Of a stretch of 54,220 nucleotides of DNA, positions 34,301 through 46,300 are shown in pieces (position 1 is the first letter of the stretch; each line of letters begins with the position of its first letter). Source of the stretch: Branchiostoma floridae (lineage: Eukaryota; Chordata; Leptocardii; Amphioxiformes; Branchiostomatidae); NCBI RefSeq assembly GCF_000003815.2, contig NW_023365817.1, positions 53,428-107,647 of the forward strand. The letters run 5' to 3'. A program made the position numbers and the translations under genes. The notes beneath the pieces are model-generated. The model did not search any database and was not told the origin of the DNA. It saw only the letters and a list, made by a program, of their open reading frames with translations.

Positions 34301-37300
34301 ACCCAGATAGCTCGTTAGGGAAATGCACCTGAAATCTTCAAGACCTTTGGGCCTGGTCACCTTCGGTACTGGCACTACCAGTTCTTCTGTCCATTGTAAG
34401 GGAATGTTGTAAGCATGCATTGTAGATATTGCACATTACAGGAGCAAGCTCTTCATAGAAGTTGGACAGTAGCCATGGCGGTATATGACCCCCCCCCCCC
34501 CCCGAGGATTGACCTTCTTCATTTGAAGTTCTGGTATGGCTTGAAGTAATAGATGGTCAGATATTTCTCTGTGTAACTCCTCTCATCTGCTATAAAACTT
34601 GGCCAAGCTGTTAGAACTAGCATGCATCACTCTGGTACCGAGACATTTCTCTATGCGCAAACATAAAATAATCTCTAGATACTCAGAGCCTTTTTGGAGT
34701 ATAATGAATGGATCACTGTTATAAGGGTCCAGCAAGCTTCCCGAGTTGATGTCCGGTGTCGACTAATTGACTGACTGACTGTTAGACCTGGGTATTTGGA
34801 CTCTAAAAAAAGTACTAGTGTCATGCTCTTTAAGCTACTAACAACAAATGTGCTACCAATATCATAGCATGGATAATAATGATAAGAAAGAAGGCCTGTT
34901 TGATTGCCTATTAACACTGCTAATCTTCCCAGCCTTGACTGAAAATGCCACTTGACCACTGGCTCATATTATAATGTCACCAGAAATATATTTTGCTCCA
35001 AGCAGAAAGACTTCTAATGAGCTTACTTGGTTTGAATATAAACCTCGGAGCCTAAAGACACTTGTTCATGCTTCTCTCCACTGCAAACAATTAACAGGTC
35101 AATGACATGTGCATCATCAGGCTAATCTGTTAATCACATCTCTGATTAGATTGGTAACAGAAGCAATCCTCTATTTAGTACATAGGAATAAGTTCCTTAC
35201 ATTTGATTGTCTCAAAGTTATGTCATGCTCACCATTAGCTATTCAAAACTAAATTCTATGAACAGCATTTAGGTTACCAAAGATCCAAACTTGTAAATTC
35301 AAGGCATCTCCAATTACTGGGAACTGACATCCCTGCCACGGTCTGTCATGGCGATTAGTTCTGCTCCACCTTTGATTTGTCTTTGAGTTGAGGGGTCATC
35401 TCCCTGCTGAGGCCAGGAGGCTGAGGGCAGGGGGTTAATTTGCTGTGACTGGCCCTTTTAGGGGAAGGAGATCAGGCTAGGGTGACACTTTTGTAAGGGA
35501 TATTCTTCTCCAGTATAAGTTAAAGTAATTATATTAAGTAGATCGCGGTTTACATAATTAGCATCTCATTATGTTGATAATCACCCTAAGTACCTACCTA
35601 CCAAGAGCAAAGAATATCCATCAATCCCCTCTGCAGTTATCCTTCTTAAAAGTTACGAACTATAAGACCCACTGCAGTTCCAAACAAGCTGCTAGGGGGC
35701 CCAAAATTACACCATTCACTCCTAGTCCCAACAGCTATCCACCACTTAAAAATCATGAACATGGCACTTCTGGAAAATTTAGGCGCAAGCTTTGACGCTC
35801 ACTTGCAGTACCAAAACAAGTCGCCAGGAGGCCCATTATCGAACTTGACCTTCCTTTCTGTGTCCCCTACCTATCAACAAAATATCATTAGCATCCATGT
35901 AGAACATCTCGAGTTATCGTGTTAACAGACAAACGCAATTACATACAAATCCCGATACAGCACCATAGGTAAAAGCTAGCTAAACCATTCTCGCACATGA
36001 CAATCCTTTACACAACCGCTACACACCTGCCAAATATCGTAGAAATCGCCCAGCTGCATTTTGAGTTATGCTTCTCGAAACAAACCTCGAAAAAATACAA
36101 AGCTCGCTGCTGTACCGTAGGAAAACGCCAGGTAAACCATTTTCAAACTAGGCATGCCTTTCGACAACCGCTACACACCTACAAAAAATCAAAAAGTTCC
36201 ATCCACAATTTCTCGACTTATATGCTGTTGACCTACATACAGACCCAAGTAAGCAATCTCATAATATTCGCTGGCGAATATAATGACCAAAATACTTACT
36301 AGCCTGAAGGACATCGAAGAGAACAGGTTCTCATTCTTTTCGTCCTAAGACCAACAAAAACAAGGTAAAAACATATAGTTCAAAGCAACATCAACCATAA
36401 ATCATATGATGCAAGGAAAGCACGAATGGTAATGACAGTCAGGGTTCGAAATATATATTTTCTCGAATTTCCCCTTCAGAAACATACTTCATTTTCATCG
36501 CTTTCTAGACATGTGTTTATTAGTGAAAAATGTGACAGCACCCCTTTGTCACATTAAATCCCTAGTTATAGGGAAAAGATTGTGACCACTAGTGAAAAAA
36601 TGTGACAGCAACACTCTTATCACATTAATTCACTAGTAAGTGGTAAAAGATTGTGTCAAATAGTGAAAAATGTGATAGCACCCCTCTATCTCATTAATTC
36701 ACTCGTATATAGACAATTATTGAAATAACAGTTCGAAAACACAAGTTATCACAACTTTTCGAACTATAACGTTTTTTGTCCTAAAATACTCTTCAGGGCT
36801 AAATAAATAAATAATGAAGTCTTCACTCAAAGAACTTCCATTGCAATTGGTCCAGTTTATGCCGTTAGCTGTGGCACAATACAATGCATGAAAAAGGCTG
36901 TCTCAAGCATTCTTCTTCGGGATACTTTTCATCCATGTGTGAACTGTCTTCCCATGTGCAATCTTTAGATGCACGTATGCTGATTAAACTACGTTAAACG
37001 TTAAACAATGATCTGCGGCAACCTAAAATATTCATGGACAACCTATATATAGCGTTTTGCTGAGGTTTACCATTGGGTAACCTGGATATATTTTTTTACT
37101 TACCACTTACGTATCCCAAAAGGTTGCCCACGTTTTGGCACGTAGACAGCACGTATTTGCACGTACGGCGGGTTGTGCCCTTAGCTTAAGCAATACGAAG
37201 AGGTAGATGTGCCACTTACAGCGTCGATAATCTCCAACACTACAGCTTCAAAGCTGATATTGACAAAGCTGCCCAAGGGGGCCAGTTTTTTGGAATAACG

Positions 37301-37344
37301 TCGTGTAGCAAGCAGCGTATTTTGAAGCCGCAACTTATGGTTCA
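24384..37344 (-). CDS. Module: Cys-loop (nicotinic-type) channel, exons 11-20 of the chimeric gene
   Basis: Exons 11-14 have the nicotinic pattern: EIIDA/DEKNEN junction, then exons of 45, 110 and 110 bp. Seen in order: VNISFEAVVLEIID (beta 1), QWNDNRLSWN, TADVWIPNIYL (loop A region), ITSDGLVTWDI, the 13-residue Cys-loop (C-DLEPAMFPFDYME-C), pre-M1 Arg in DRIPTFH, M1 (TLLPAIILSVLMCIIFVL), M2 (FGMTILLSMVVSLVFITDVL), M3, an intracellular loop with a short amphipathic helix, M4 (ARVLDRLCLILYVSGLLI) and a short C-tail. M2 carries Asp at -1' and 20' and Leu at 9', typical of cation channels. The loop B Trp is Lys, the loop A Tyr is Gln, and the vicinal Cys pair is missing; four to five extra Cys follow the Cys-loop. 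Channel fold is certain; the agonist is not acetylcholine by the usual rules. Confidence 0.88.
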
Positions 37345-40300
37345 CTGGATAAAGAGATAGGGGATAAGAGACCTATTCATTTGATAACACAATTAAACAT
37401 AAATCAGTGATTGACAATGGTCTTTCGAGGACTGCCTTGGTGAACGAAAGACCAGAAAAACTGAACAGAGGACTTAACACGCAGAGCAGGAGCCGACGTG
37501 GTCTCATTACTTTTGTATGCCCAACAAACAACTAGATCATTCTCGTCATTACAGCTAGTCAAAGTCGTTAAAACATTTTTATGAACGATATATAGATTTC
37601 GACTAAGGTATTGAACAATGATTATTTTTCTATTAATGTATAATACATTAAACACTCGTTCTCATTGAAATGTCGAAAATGGCATTTTTTTGGTCGAAAA
37701 TTAAATCGGCTTTATTTCCACTGAAAACTACTTGGTTGTTTGGGAAAATTCCTCTTTTAACCATAGCCAAAAATGGCAACTTATTATTTTCGGTCCCATT
37801 GGTAATGCATTACAGGGCGTGTAACAAACGTTACCGGTAACGTTGGTTACAACAGTAGACTTTACCCTGTTTTCTTCGAAAGGACTTACCTTATTGACTG
37901 CATCATTTAGGTATAAGTGGATGTCCCTAGGGACATTTGAAAAGTTGGCAGCTTTTTTACACCAGGTCAAATAGAAAGCTTAGACAGCATCGAACAATGG
38001 TAACGTTTGTTACAGTCATTTCTGTACAACATTTTGTTAAGCAAGGTGGGATATAAATGACAGTCAACAACCTTTTCTTGTTTCTTTAGAAAGCCATAAA
38101 AACTGTACAGCGTCACAAAAACGGCCATTTCTAGTCTTGTACGTGTATAATATAACCGTGGCAACCATCGTACTAGTGGTGGTAACGTTTGTTACAGAAT
38201 CTGGCGACAGGCATAAACCACCTCACACAGCCTGCAAGATCAGTGACAGTAGCGATCTGACGTGATCGGGCAGAGGGCCTGGGTAGCTGGTTTCACCTGC
38301 CGAACAATCATTCTGGGAACTGAATTGTTACATTTTTTGCTACTATTTGAATTCTTCGTTCCTTCTCAGGCGACATCCATTTTTTAGGGTGTGAAATCCC
38401 ACCCATGGCTATAATAATATTCTAAACCATCAACCTATACGAATGTTGTGGTGCATCTTTTGTAAAACATTACTGGGGTTGTGGAAAAATAAAGGAACCA
38501 GTGATGTTGTCTATAATTTGCTCCATATCAAGGCTTAAAGTCAGGCGACAGCATTTCGACATTTAAATGAGAACGAGCCTAAAAGCTTTTCAGACACCTA
38601 TGACCAATATAGACAAGGACCATGCACCTGTGCAAGTCAGAAAAAGGAACAAAAGTTGCATAAGAAAACTGCTTTATAGGAAGCAAAGTTTATTGTATTC
38701 ACTGTGTTTGGCTTAAGTAATGTGCACATACCATTCTGCCATTCATTTTGTCGGCAATATGTCAAAACAACTGTTTCGTTAGAAACTAGAAAGGCCGACA
38801 TTTGCTTGAGAGCAAATACAGCATATTTCAGCCATCTCCCTCATGCAACAATAGGCCTTGAGGTCGTTGACCCCTTTGGCCATTGGAAAATGACCCAAAA
38901 ATTCCCAATTATATCATTTACTAACAGGAGCCAAAAATGTCCAATTTTTGTCCAAAATGGCCATAAAATTGCAATATTAAGCATCATGTTGTACTGTATG
39001 GAAAAACTGTTATTGAATTCATGCGCACAAAATTGAAGGGCACTTTAATACCAAATTTCAGGTCATTCGGTTGTAAAACGAGGGTACAGGAGGCAAAAAT
39101 GTGCTTTTTTTGTCAAAAAATGGCCAAAAATCGCAAAATCAAGCATTTTGTTGTACCGTATGCCAAAACTGTTATTAAATCTGGGTGGGCATATGATCAG
39201 GGCACCTCTGTACCAAACTTCATGTCATTCGGCTGTAATACCAGGGTACAGGAGCCCAAAATATACATAAAAATTGACAAAAACCTCAATAAAATCATTT
39301 TAAAGGCAGATATGAAAAAAATGAAAAAAAAACAAACACCTGAGGGTATTGGCTTATTCTATCTTTGTGCCAAATTTCAAGTCAATCGGTTTAAAAACGG
39401 CGGAGTTGATTTGAGTTGAAGATTTGGCAGGAGAATGAAAGAAGAAAGAAAGAAACATTACGAATACAATATATTTCACCATACCTATGGTATGGCTGAA
39501 ATATAATCATAGGGTAATATCAAGGACATACTCACCATCACACCGTAGTTCTTCCTTACTCCAGGTTTCATCTTCGGTACAGGTTATGGTGTGGCCCCCC
39601 CTAATGATGTACCCTGCGTCACAGCTGATTGTAACCGTTTCCCCTATCTTGTAGAAATTTTTAACCGAACTTCTGCTTCCCGACTCCACAGGAGGAGGAG
39701 TTTTGCAACCGCGTTCTGGTAAGATGTGAGAAAAGGCTAGTTCACCGTTTGAACTATGCATGTACTTGTTCACTTCTACAAAATGGCCAGCGGCTCCGCA
39801 CCAAATTATCTCCATGAACTGGTACCTCCACTTGTCCTTCGAGATGACCAGAACTACCTCCCTATTGCCCTAAGAACCGAAAAGTACAAAAGATCCTTTT
39901 TACCTGCCGCAGTTTTCTCCTGGAATCAACTTCCTTTGTCCGCCAAAACATCACCATCTATTAGTGTTTTAAAAGAGAACTGGAGTCTTTCTTTGACAAC
40001 CCGTCCAGACACACCCACTACTCCCATGGCCACGGACGCCCTGCAGTTCTCTTGACTAGACTCAGACTCGACTTCAGCCAGCTTAACTCACACCTATTCA
40101 AACACCATTGTATAACTAGCCCTACTTGTAAATTTGGGAATTGAAAACGAGACAACTGAGCACTACTTGTTGTACTGCAAACTATACAATAGCGAAAGGA
40201 TTCATATGTAGCACTCCATATTCCATTTAAACCTAGAAGAATTACTCTCGCCTGACCCCCTTAACTCATCTGACAATACCTTATGCACCCTTCTCACCAT

Positions 40301-43300
40301 GGATAGCCCTTTCCTCCCACACTCGATAAATTGTGATATCACTGACTATGTTTTCAATTCTATCAAAATGACCGGAAGATTTACTTAATCTGATTTGAAA
40401 TTGATTGGTAATGCCAGCCTTGCATGTGCTCTAGCCCGTTTTTGTTGTTAGTATTTTTGTTATTCTTATGTTGCGAAATGTCTTACTAGTTTATGTTCAT
40501 GTCATCTTAAGTTATACGTTTTCGTTATAATCTCAATTTTGTTACTTTTGATTGTCATTATATGTAATATACAGAGCAGAAGACCTCCATAAGCTCATTG
40601 TGAGCTTCTTGTCCCATGCTCAAAAAATTAATGCGAATAAAATAAAAAATGCTCAGTGCGATGCATTACGGGTGATGTGTCAAAGGTGAAGGCTCCTAGC
40701 ATTACGTAAAGAATGGCCTTGGGCCTTCAAATTACCCATCTTGCTGCATATACGCACTTCAAACCACAAACTAAAAGACTCTTTCACACTTCCAGTACGC
40801 ATGTGCATCCACAGGAATTGTGCGTGATATGTCAAAATCGAAGGCCCCTGAAACATAAACAAAACACGTCCGGACCATGTTTTGCAATTTGAGACAAAGG
40901 CTGAGACGAGAACTCTTTACATGTCAGTGGCCGGGCTTATGGCGTGAGGCCTTCAAGTATGACGGACTATCCCATAATGCATCATGCTGCAAATGCGCAC
41001 TTCAAACCACAAACTACCTTATTGTTTGGTAATGTTTGTAAACACCAAATAGTAGTCACTCAAGCAAGTCGATATGATTTTGAAAACGGTCAGATTTTGC
41101 AGAAGCTGCTGTCTTTTGTCTCAGACTGGACGAACGTCAAGATTTTATGCCTTTTAAATAAAAAAGATGGTTCGCTAGAAAACCAAATCAAGACTAAGTT
41201 ATCGTCGATTAGCTCCTGTTCTTTGAGTGCAGGCGCTATAGCTAATGCTGTCTCGCGGGGTTGGTCCCAAGTTCCAGAAAGTACGACAAGAAGGCATGCG
41301 GCAGGATTGCTTCGAACTTGTCTTTTATCAGTAATGATCCCTTACCTGTGCAAGGTTTCAAACCACATGGCTCAATGAATCGTGAGCTTCCATCCGGCGT
41401 GTCGTCTGTTATCTCACAGACGGGTTCTGAAAATCTATCTGAAAAGGTACACAGACACAAAGAAACGTTGTCATGCCTGTTATGACCAAGAAAGTCCAGG
41501 AAAGTCGGAAATTTGTCTATCTTATGTAATTCCTGTTTTCTGATTGGCCGCCTTTCACGTGGTCCACACGTGAAAGGGCGTGACCCTCACGTGAAACAGG
41601 CGTGACCTTCACGTGAAATAGGCGTGACTCAGTAATGCTGTTGCAACTTCCCTTACGACAGGGCCGAAGTTAATCCTATAATCTTAATCATCACGGCTAA
41701 TCTTAACTCTATTCCTCGAGTCCAGCATAAATCGATGTAAAACTGGAGGCCTGTTTAACTTTATGTAGATATATATTTTTTAGGAAGAGCAAAGGACACG
41801 GACCTGGCCGCAAATTCCGACAGTAGTTCTCCCGTGGATCACCCCACTCGTAAGCAATCAGTTTTGATCCTAACACGGCGGTCCAATTATGGCACGTCTT
41901 CCCCCCTTCCTCCAGTAGAGTCTCTGGTCCTCTGTAGTTTACTCCATTACCGTAATAGCAATCTGTGTAGCGGTTAGAATGAAAATGTACACGTCATTGT
42001 TGCTCATTCACTCGAAATACAATAAAAAGAGTACATCGATTAACGATAGACATCCAGCTATGTAATAAAATATGCCAATTGCAAATAGAAGACACTCAAG
42101 AAACTGGATATGAATTTGGAAACAGTCAAACGCTTCAGATAGCATCCAAAATTTCATCAAGTTTTACACAACAAATAGGACGTTCCTACAGAACTACGCA
42201 GACAACAAAATCTAACATCTGCATTCATCTGTGAGTTTATATTTCGTGTTTGACAAAATGTACTCCAAAGTAGTTTCAAATGTGAGTAATCTGAGTTTTG
42301 ACCTTCGGGAGATTCCATGTTGAGGCATGTAGTGGTGGGAAGATACCAACAGTTGATCTCCTCAAACGCAGACCCGTTGGCGTCTCCTAATGAACAGGAC
42401 GATCGTACCTCCCTGCACCATGACTGACAGGGCAGCCCTTCCTCCCTAATGCAATATTGACGAGGAAATAAGGTTTATCTGTTAGACATCAATAAAATAT
42501 ATGACGATGGAGGTTAGACATAGGATACACCAAATAGCATTAGCAATTACTTAAGAAATTAGCACTGACGAAAGGCAGTGGATTCTGCCTGAAACGTCTG
42601 TTTCAAAGTCATGTTCAGTTGCTTGAGTAATTGCTATTTGGCGTAAAAATATGTTTCCGATTAAGGCACTGAAAAAATCATTTTCTATAGATTTCGGCCG
42701 GTGATCCAACATAATGTAGTTTGACAATGCAAATCTGAAATGCATCAGGACATTTCTATCTTAACACAGGAGGGGACTAGGTTCAGTGCGTTTATATGAC
42801 ATCTCTATTGAAACATGAATGAGGAGAACATGTTGGAAATCGCAAATGCATCTGATGTGTTTTTTATTGACGTGGACCATTGTGATTTGTAAGTACTAGT
42901 ATCCACGCGTTTTCACCGTAGCAGACGCATCCAACGCATCATAATACTGTACACATAGTACTTAGACAAGAGTGGAGGCGGGAAGAAAACAGAACAGTTA
43001 TTTTAAACTTCGCGATGGTTTGGCGTTCGCAGTGAAGTGGTCACCGCGAAAAGCGCCAAAATAGAACCACTGTGAACATTTACAGTACCTTCTGTATCCT
43101 GTAACCAAGAGTGAACAGAGAAAATGCCGGATTTGTGGATGACACGAAAGGCTAGCCGTCTCCATCTCCTGCCATTGCCGTGACGTCAAAATCTCCTCAA
43201 CACTTCTGTGGCCGTAGAAGTTGGGGATCGTTACCGTGTCGATCTCCAGGTCTTTGCAATGGTCATAAAACTTCTCAGGCGGCTGGATAGGAGGAGGAGG

Positions 43301-46300
43301 GGATGTGCTCGGAATCACTCCTGAAGAATAATACAAAAAAGAAACGAACAAATAAATTGTATACCTAGAAATACACACAAATCATACCCACGAATCTTAT
43401 TTTTACATTTATCTCTTACACAGTCCTCATCCGACTCTAAGTCGACTCCGGCGGAGTCTTCTCCGAGTCGACTCGGAAAATCTATGTGTAAACTCGGCTG
43501 TAGCCGTCATAGGACCTTCACGCTGAAACTGATCAATTAGCAGAAATCAAGCAGAAACAGCAGGAATGAAGAATTAGCAAAATTCGTACAACATTCGGGT
43601 GGGAATTCCAAATGGACGTTACATCCCCTTCACACGAGAAGCAATGAGCCAGAATAACTGTCTTATGTCTATTCTTGGGTATTTGTAGTGCATTATAGAC
43701 TTTCTCACTGCATTCCAGATATTCTTTTGGCCACATCCTGGCAGGACTTGGAGTAGCTTGCCGTTTCGGTTCTCCATCGAATGAGATCAGAATGTTTCGA
43801 ATAATGTTGGGAAGCCATAGAATGCGGTCATACTGAAGTTAGAATACACTTTGAATGCCGTTCAATATTTCTTAACTTCGAATACACCTCGAAAGTTTTT
43901 TATGACAAAAATATTCGGGATGGCCCAAAGAATGGGCAGAAATATCTGGTACCGCAGTGAGAATTTCTAGAATGCACTACGAATACCCAGGAACATACAA
44001 AGAATAGTCATATGCATTCTGACGACATTCCGGCTGATTCCGCTTCTCGTGTGAAGGGGCTTTTATCTTACCTGTCGCTGCGTCACCTGACACTGCATAC
44101 ACCTGTACCTCACACAGGACCAGGAAGCTCGTCCGTTCGATCAGTTGAATAGACACCCACCTCCCCGAGATGGGCTGGACACACCGCACGTCGATTATCT
44201 CCCCATCCGATGGAGTTTCCCGGTGAATGTCCCCACATGGTGTATTTTCAAGGATGTCCTCAAAGGGACCAATTCGTACCATAAAGTTTCGCAGTAGTCG
44301 TCCTGTAAAATGCACATTCTTGACGTTATACATCTGTGGTCAACAGAAATGCACACCATCAGAGGGCACACCAACAGCTGAATAGCGAACTTCCTCAGTG
44401 ATCGTAAGCAGGCTGTGGTGGTCAACGGTTCCCAGTCAAGCTACGTGGACGTGAGGTCGGGAGTCCCACAGGGTACGGTGCTGGGGCCGTGTCTATTCCT
44501 CACGTACATTAACGATCTTCCGAAGAGGATCTCCTCCCCCCCCCCCCCCCGACTGTTTGCTGACGACACTGCTGTATACCGGATGATTACTTGCCCTGAA
44601 GGTACATAAAAGTTGCAAGAAGACCTAGAAAAGCTAGAAGTCTGGGAGAGCAAGTGGGATATGGCCTTCCACCCAGACAAGTGCAGCCAGCTGCCCTTGA
44701 CGTGTGCCAAAAAGCTCTAAATGCCCATTCTAGTTACAATCTCCACAACCACACCCTTGAAAGAATTCCCTCCGCCAATTACCTTGGACTTACACTGCAG
44801 ACCGACCTTTCCTGGGGCACACATATTGAGAACATCTACTCAAAGGCAAATAGAACGTTGGGCTTCCTAAGACGCAACTTACGAGTCTGCTCCAGCAAGA
44901 CCAAAGAGCTGTCGTGCAAAGCACTGGTCCGTCCAGTTGTGGAGTACGCCAGCTCCGTCTGGGATCCCCACAACAGCCGTGACATTAGCAAAATTATTTA
45001 GACATTGGAAAAGATTCAGCGCAGGGCTGCGCGTTTTGTCCAGAACCGACACAGAAACATCTCTAGTGTCTCTGACATGCTGAACCAACTACAGTGGGCT
45101 TCTCTTCAAGATCGGCGTCGCCACGCCAGACTGGCGATGATGTACACGATTCTCCACAACCTAACAAGCGTGCGATGCGTAGCCTTAAAGCCCCTGCCCT
45201 ACAACAACATGTACAGAAGCCGGAGAGGCCATAACCAACAGCTCCAACACATCCCCTGCCGTACTAACTACAGACTCAATTCATTCTTCCCACGGACTAT
45301 CTGTTGGCAGATGGACATTACCGGAAGAAGAATGCTACTTGCCATCAAAAACAAAAAAAATAAGATTCACAACTCAAAATTTTGGGGCTTAAAATATTAG
45401 AAGTCTCCTATCCATTTAGACGTACAATATTTATAAATTCTTTGGCACACTGTCACTGGTAATAATGATGTTGCACATGATATTTGATGTAGTGCTTGCA
45501 ATCTACTCACCACAGCAGTCTCCTCGGTTGAAGACTGTCACGTGACTGATGACGTGTGTGTCTCCAAGATCAACCTTCCACCACGGCTCGTATTCCCAGG
45601 CAGTAGATGTGCATTCGTATCGTGGGTACAGAAGGTTTCCTGTGTTTCCGTCCACGGCTCGCTCCGCAGGCCATTGGTCCCTTCTAGCTAAACTGCTCTG
45701 TGATACCCTTTTGCGTAGTGCAACATTAACCTCTGCAGCAACATCTATCAGTTATATACGTTCTTTGGTCATAAGCTAAAAACAAGAGATGTTTCCAAGC
45801 AAATACCTCCGTAGTAAAATGATATCAAATAGTAAGTAGAATACATTCCAAGTCACTGAGAGGGTTTAAAATTTTATTTGTAATAAGATTGTATTGTGAT
45901 GAAAATCATAACCCTTTTGGTAAGTTGGAAGGGATTATCACAAAGTGTCAATTTGTTTCGTTTTGTTTCTCTGGCATTCAAATTCAAATTTTAAGGTAAT
46001 TGGCCGCACCAAGCTATTTTACAGGTAGATCTACACGCACTAGAATCACACACATTTTAATCCATTGAGTTGCAATTTGACTGTCAAAACATGACAAGAA
46101 AGATGCGTATAGGCTCGCTCACACTTCCGAGTACGCATGTGCGGTGACAGGAAGTATGGGTGATATGTCAAAGGTGAAGACCAGTGAGACGTAAGCAAAA
46201 CACGACTGGCCATTGTTATGCAAATCTAGACGATGGTCGAGACAAGAACTGTTCACAAGTCAGGGTCCTTCACCATTGACGTAATATTACCCACAAGTCG

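Noticed and set aside
37728-37970. Possible extra exon (DIHLYLNDAVNK|GTAAGT) before the first channel exon
   Set aside because: It has a good donor, but its end phase is not compatible with exon 37344 (a stop appears in the needed frame), and it has no signal peptide.
39021-39419. 132-codon plus-strand frame
   Set aside because: Falls in the 165-bp tandem repeat, low-complexity Lys/Met/Phe composition, no motif.
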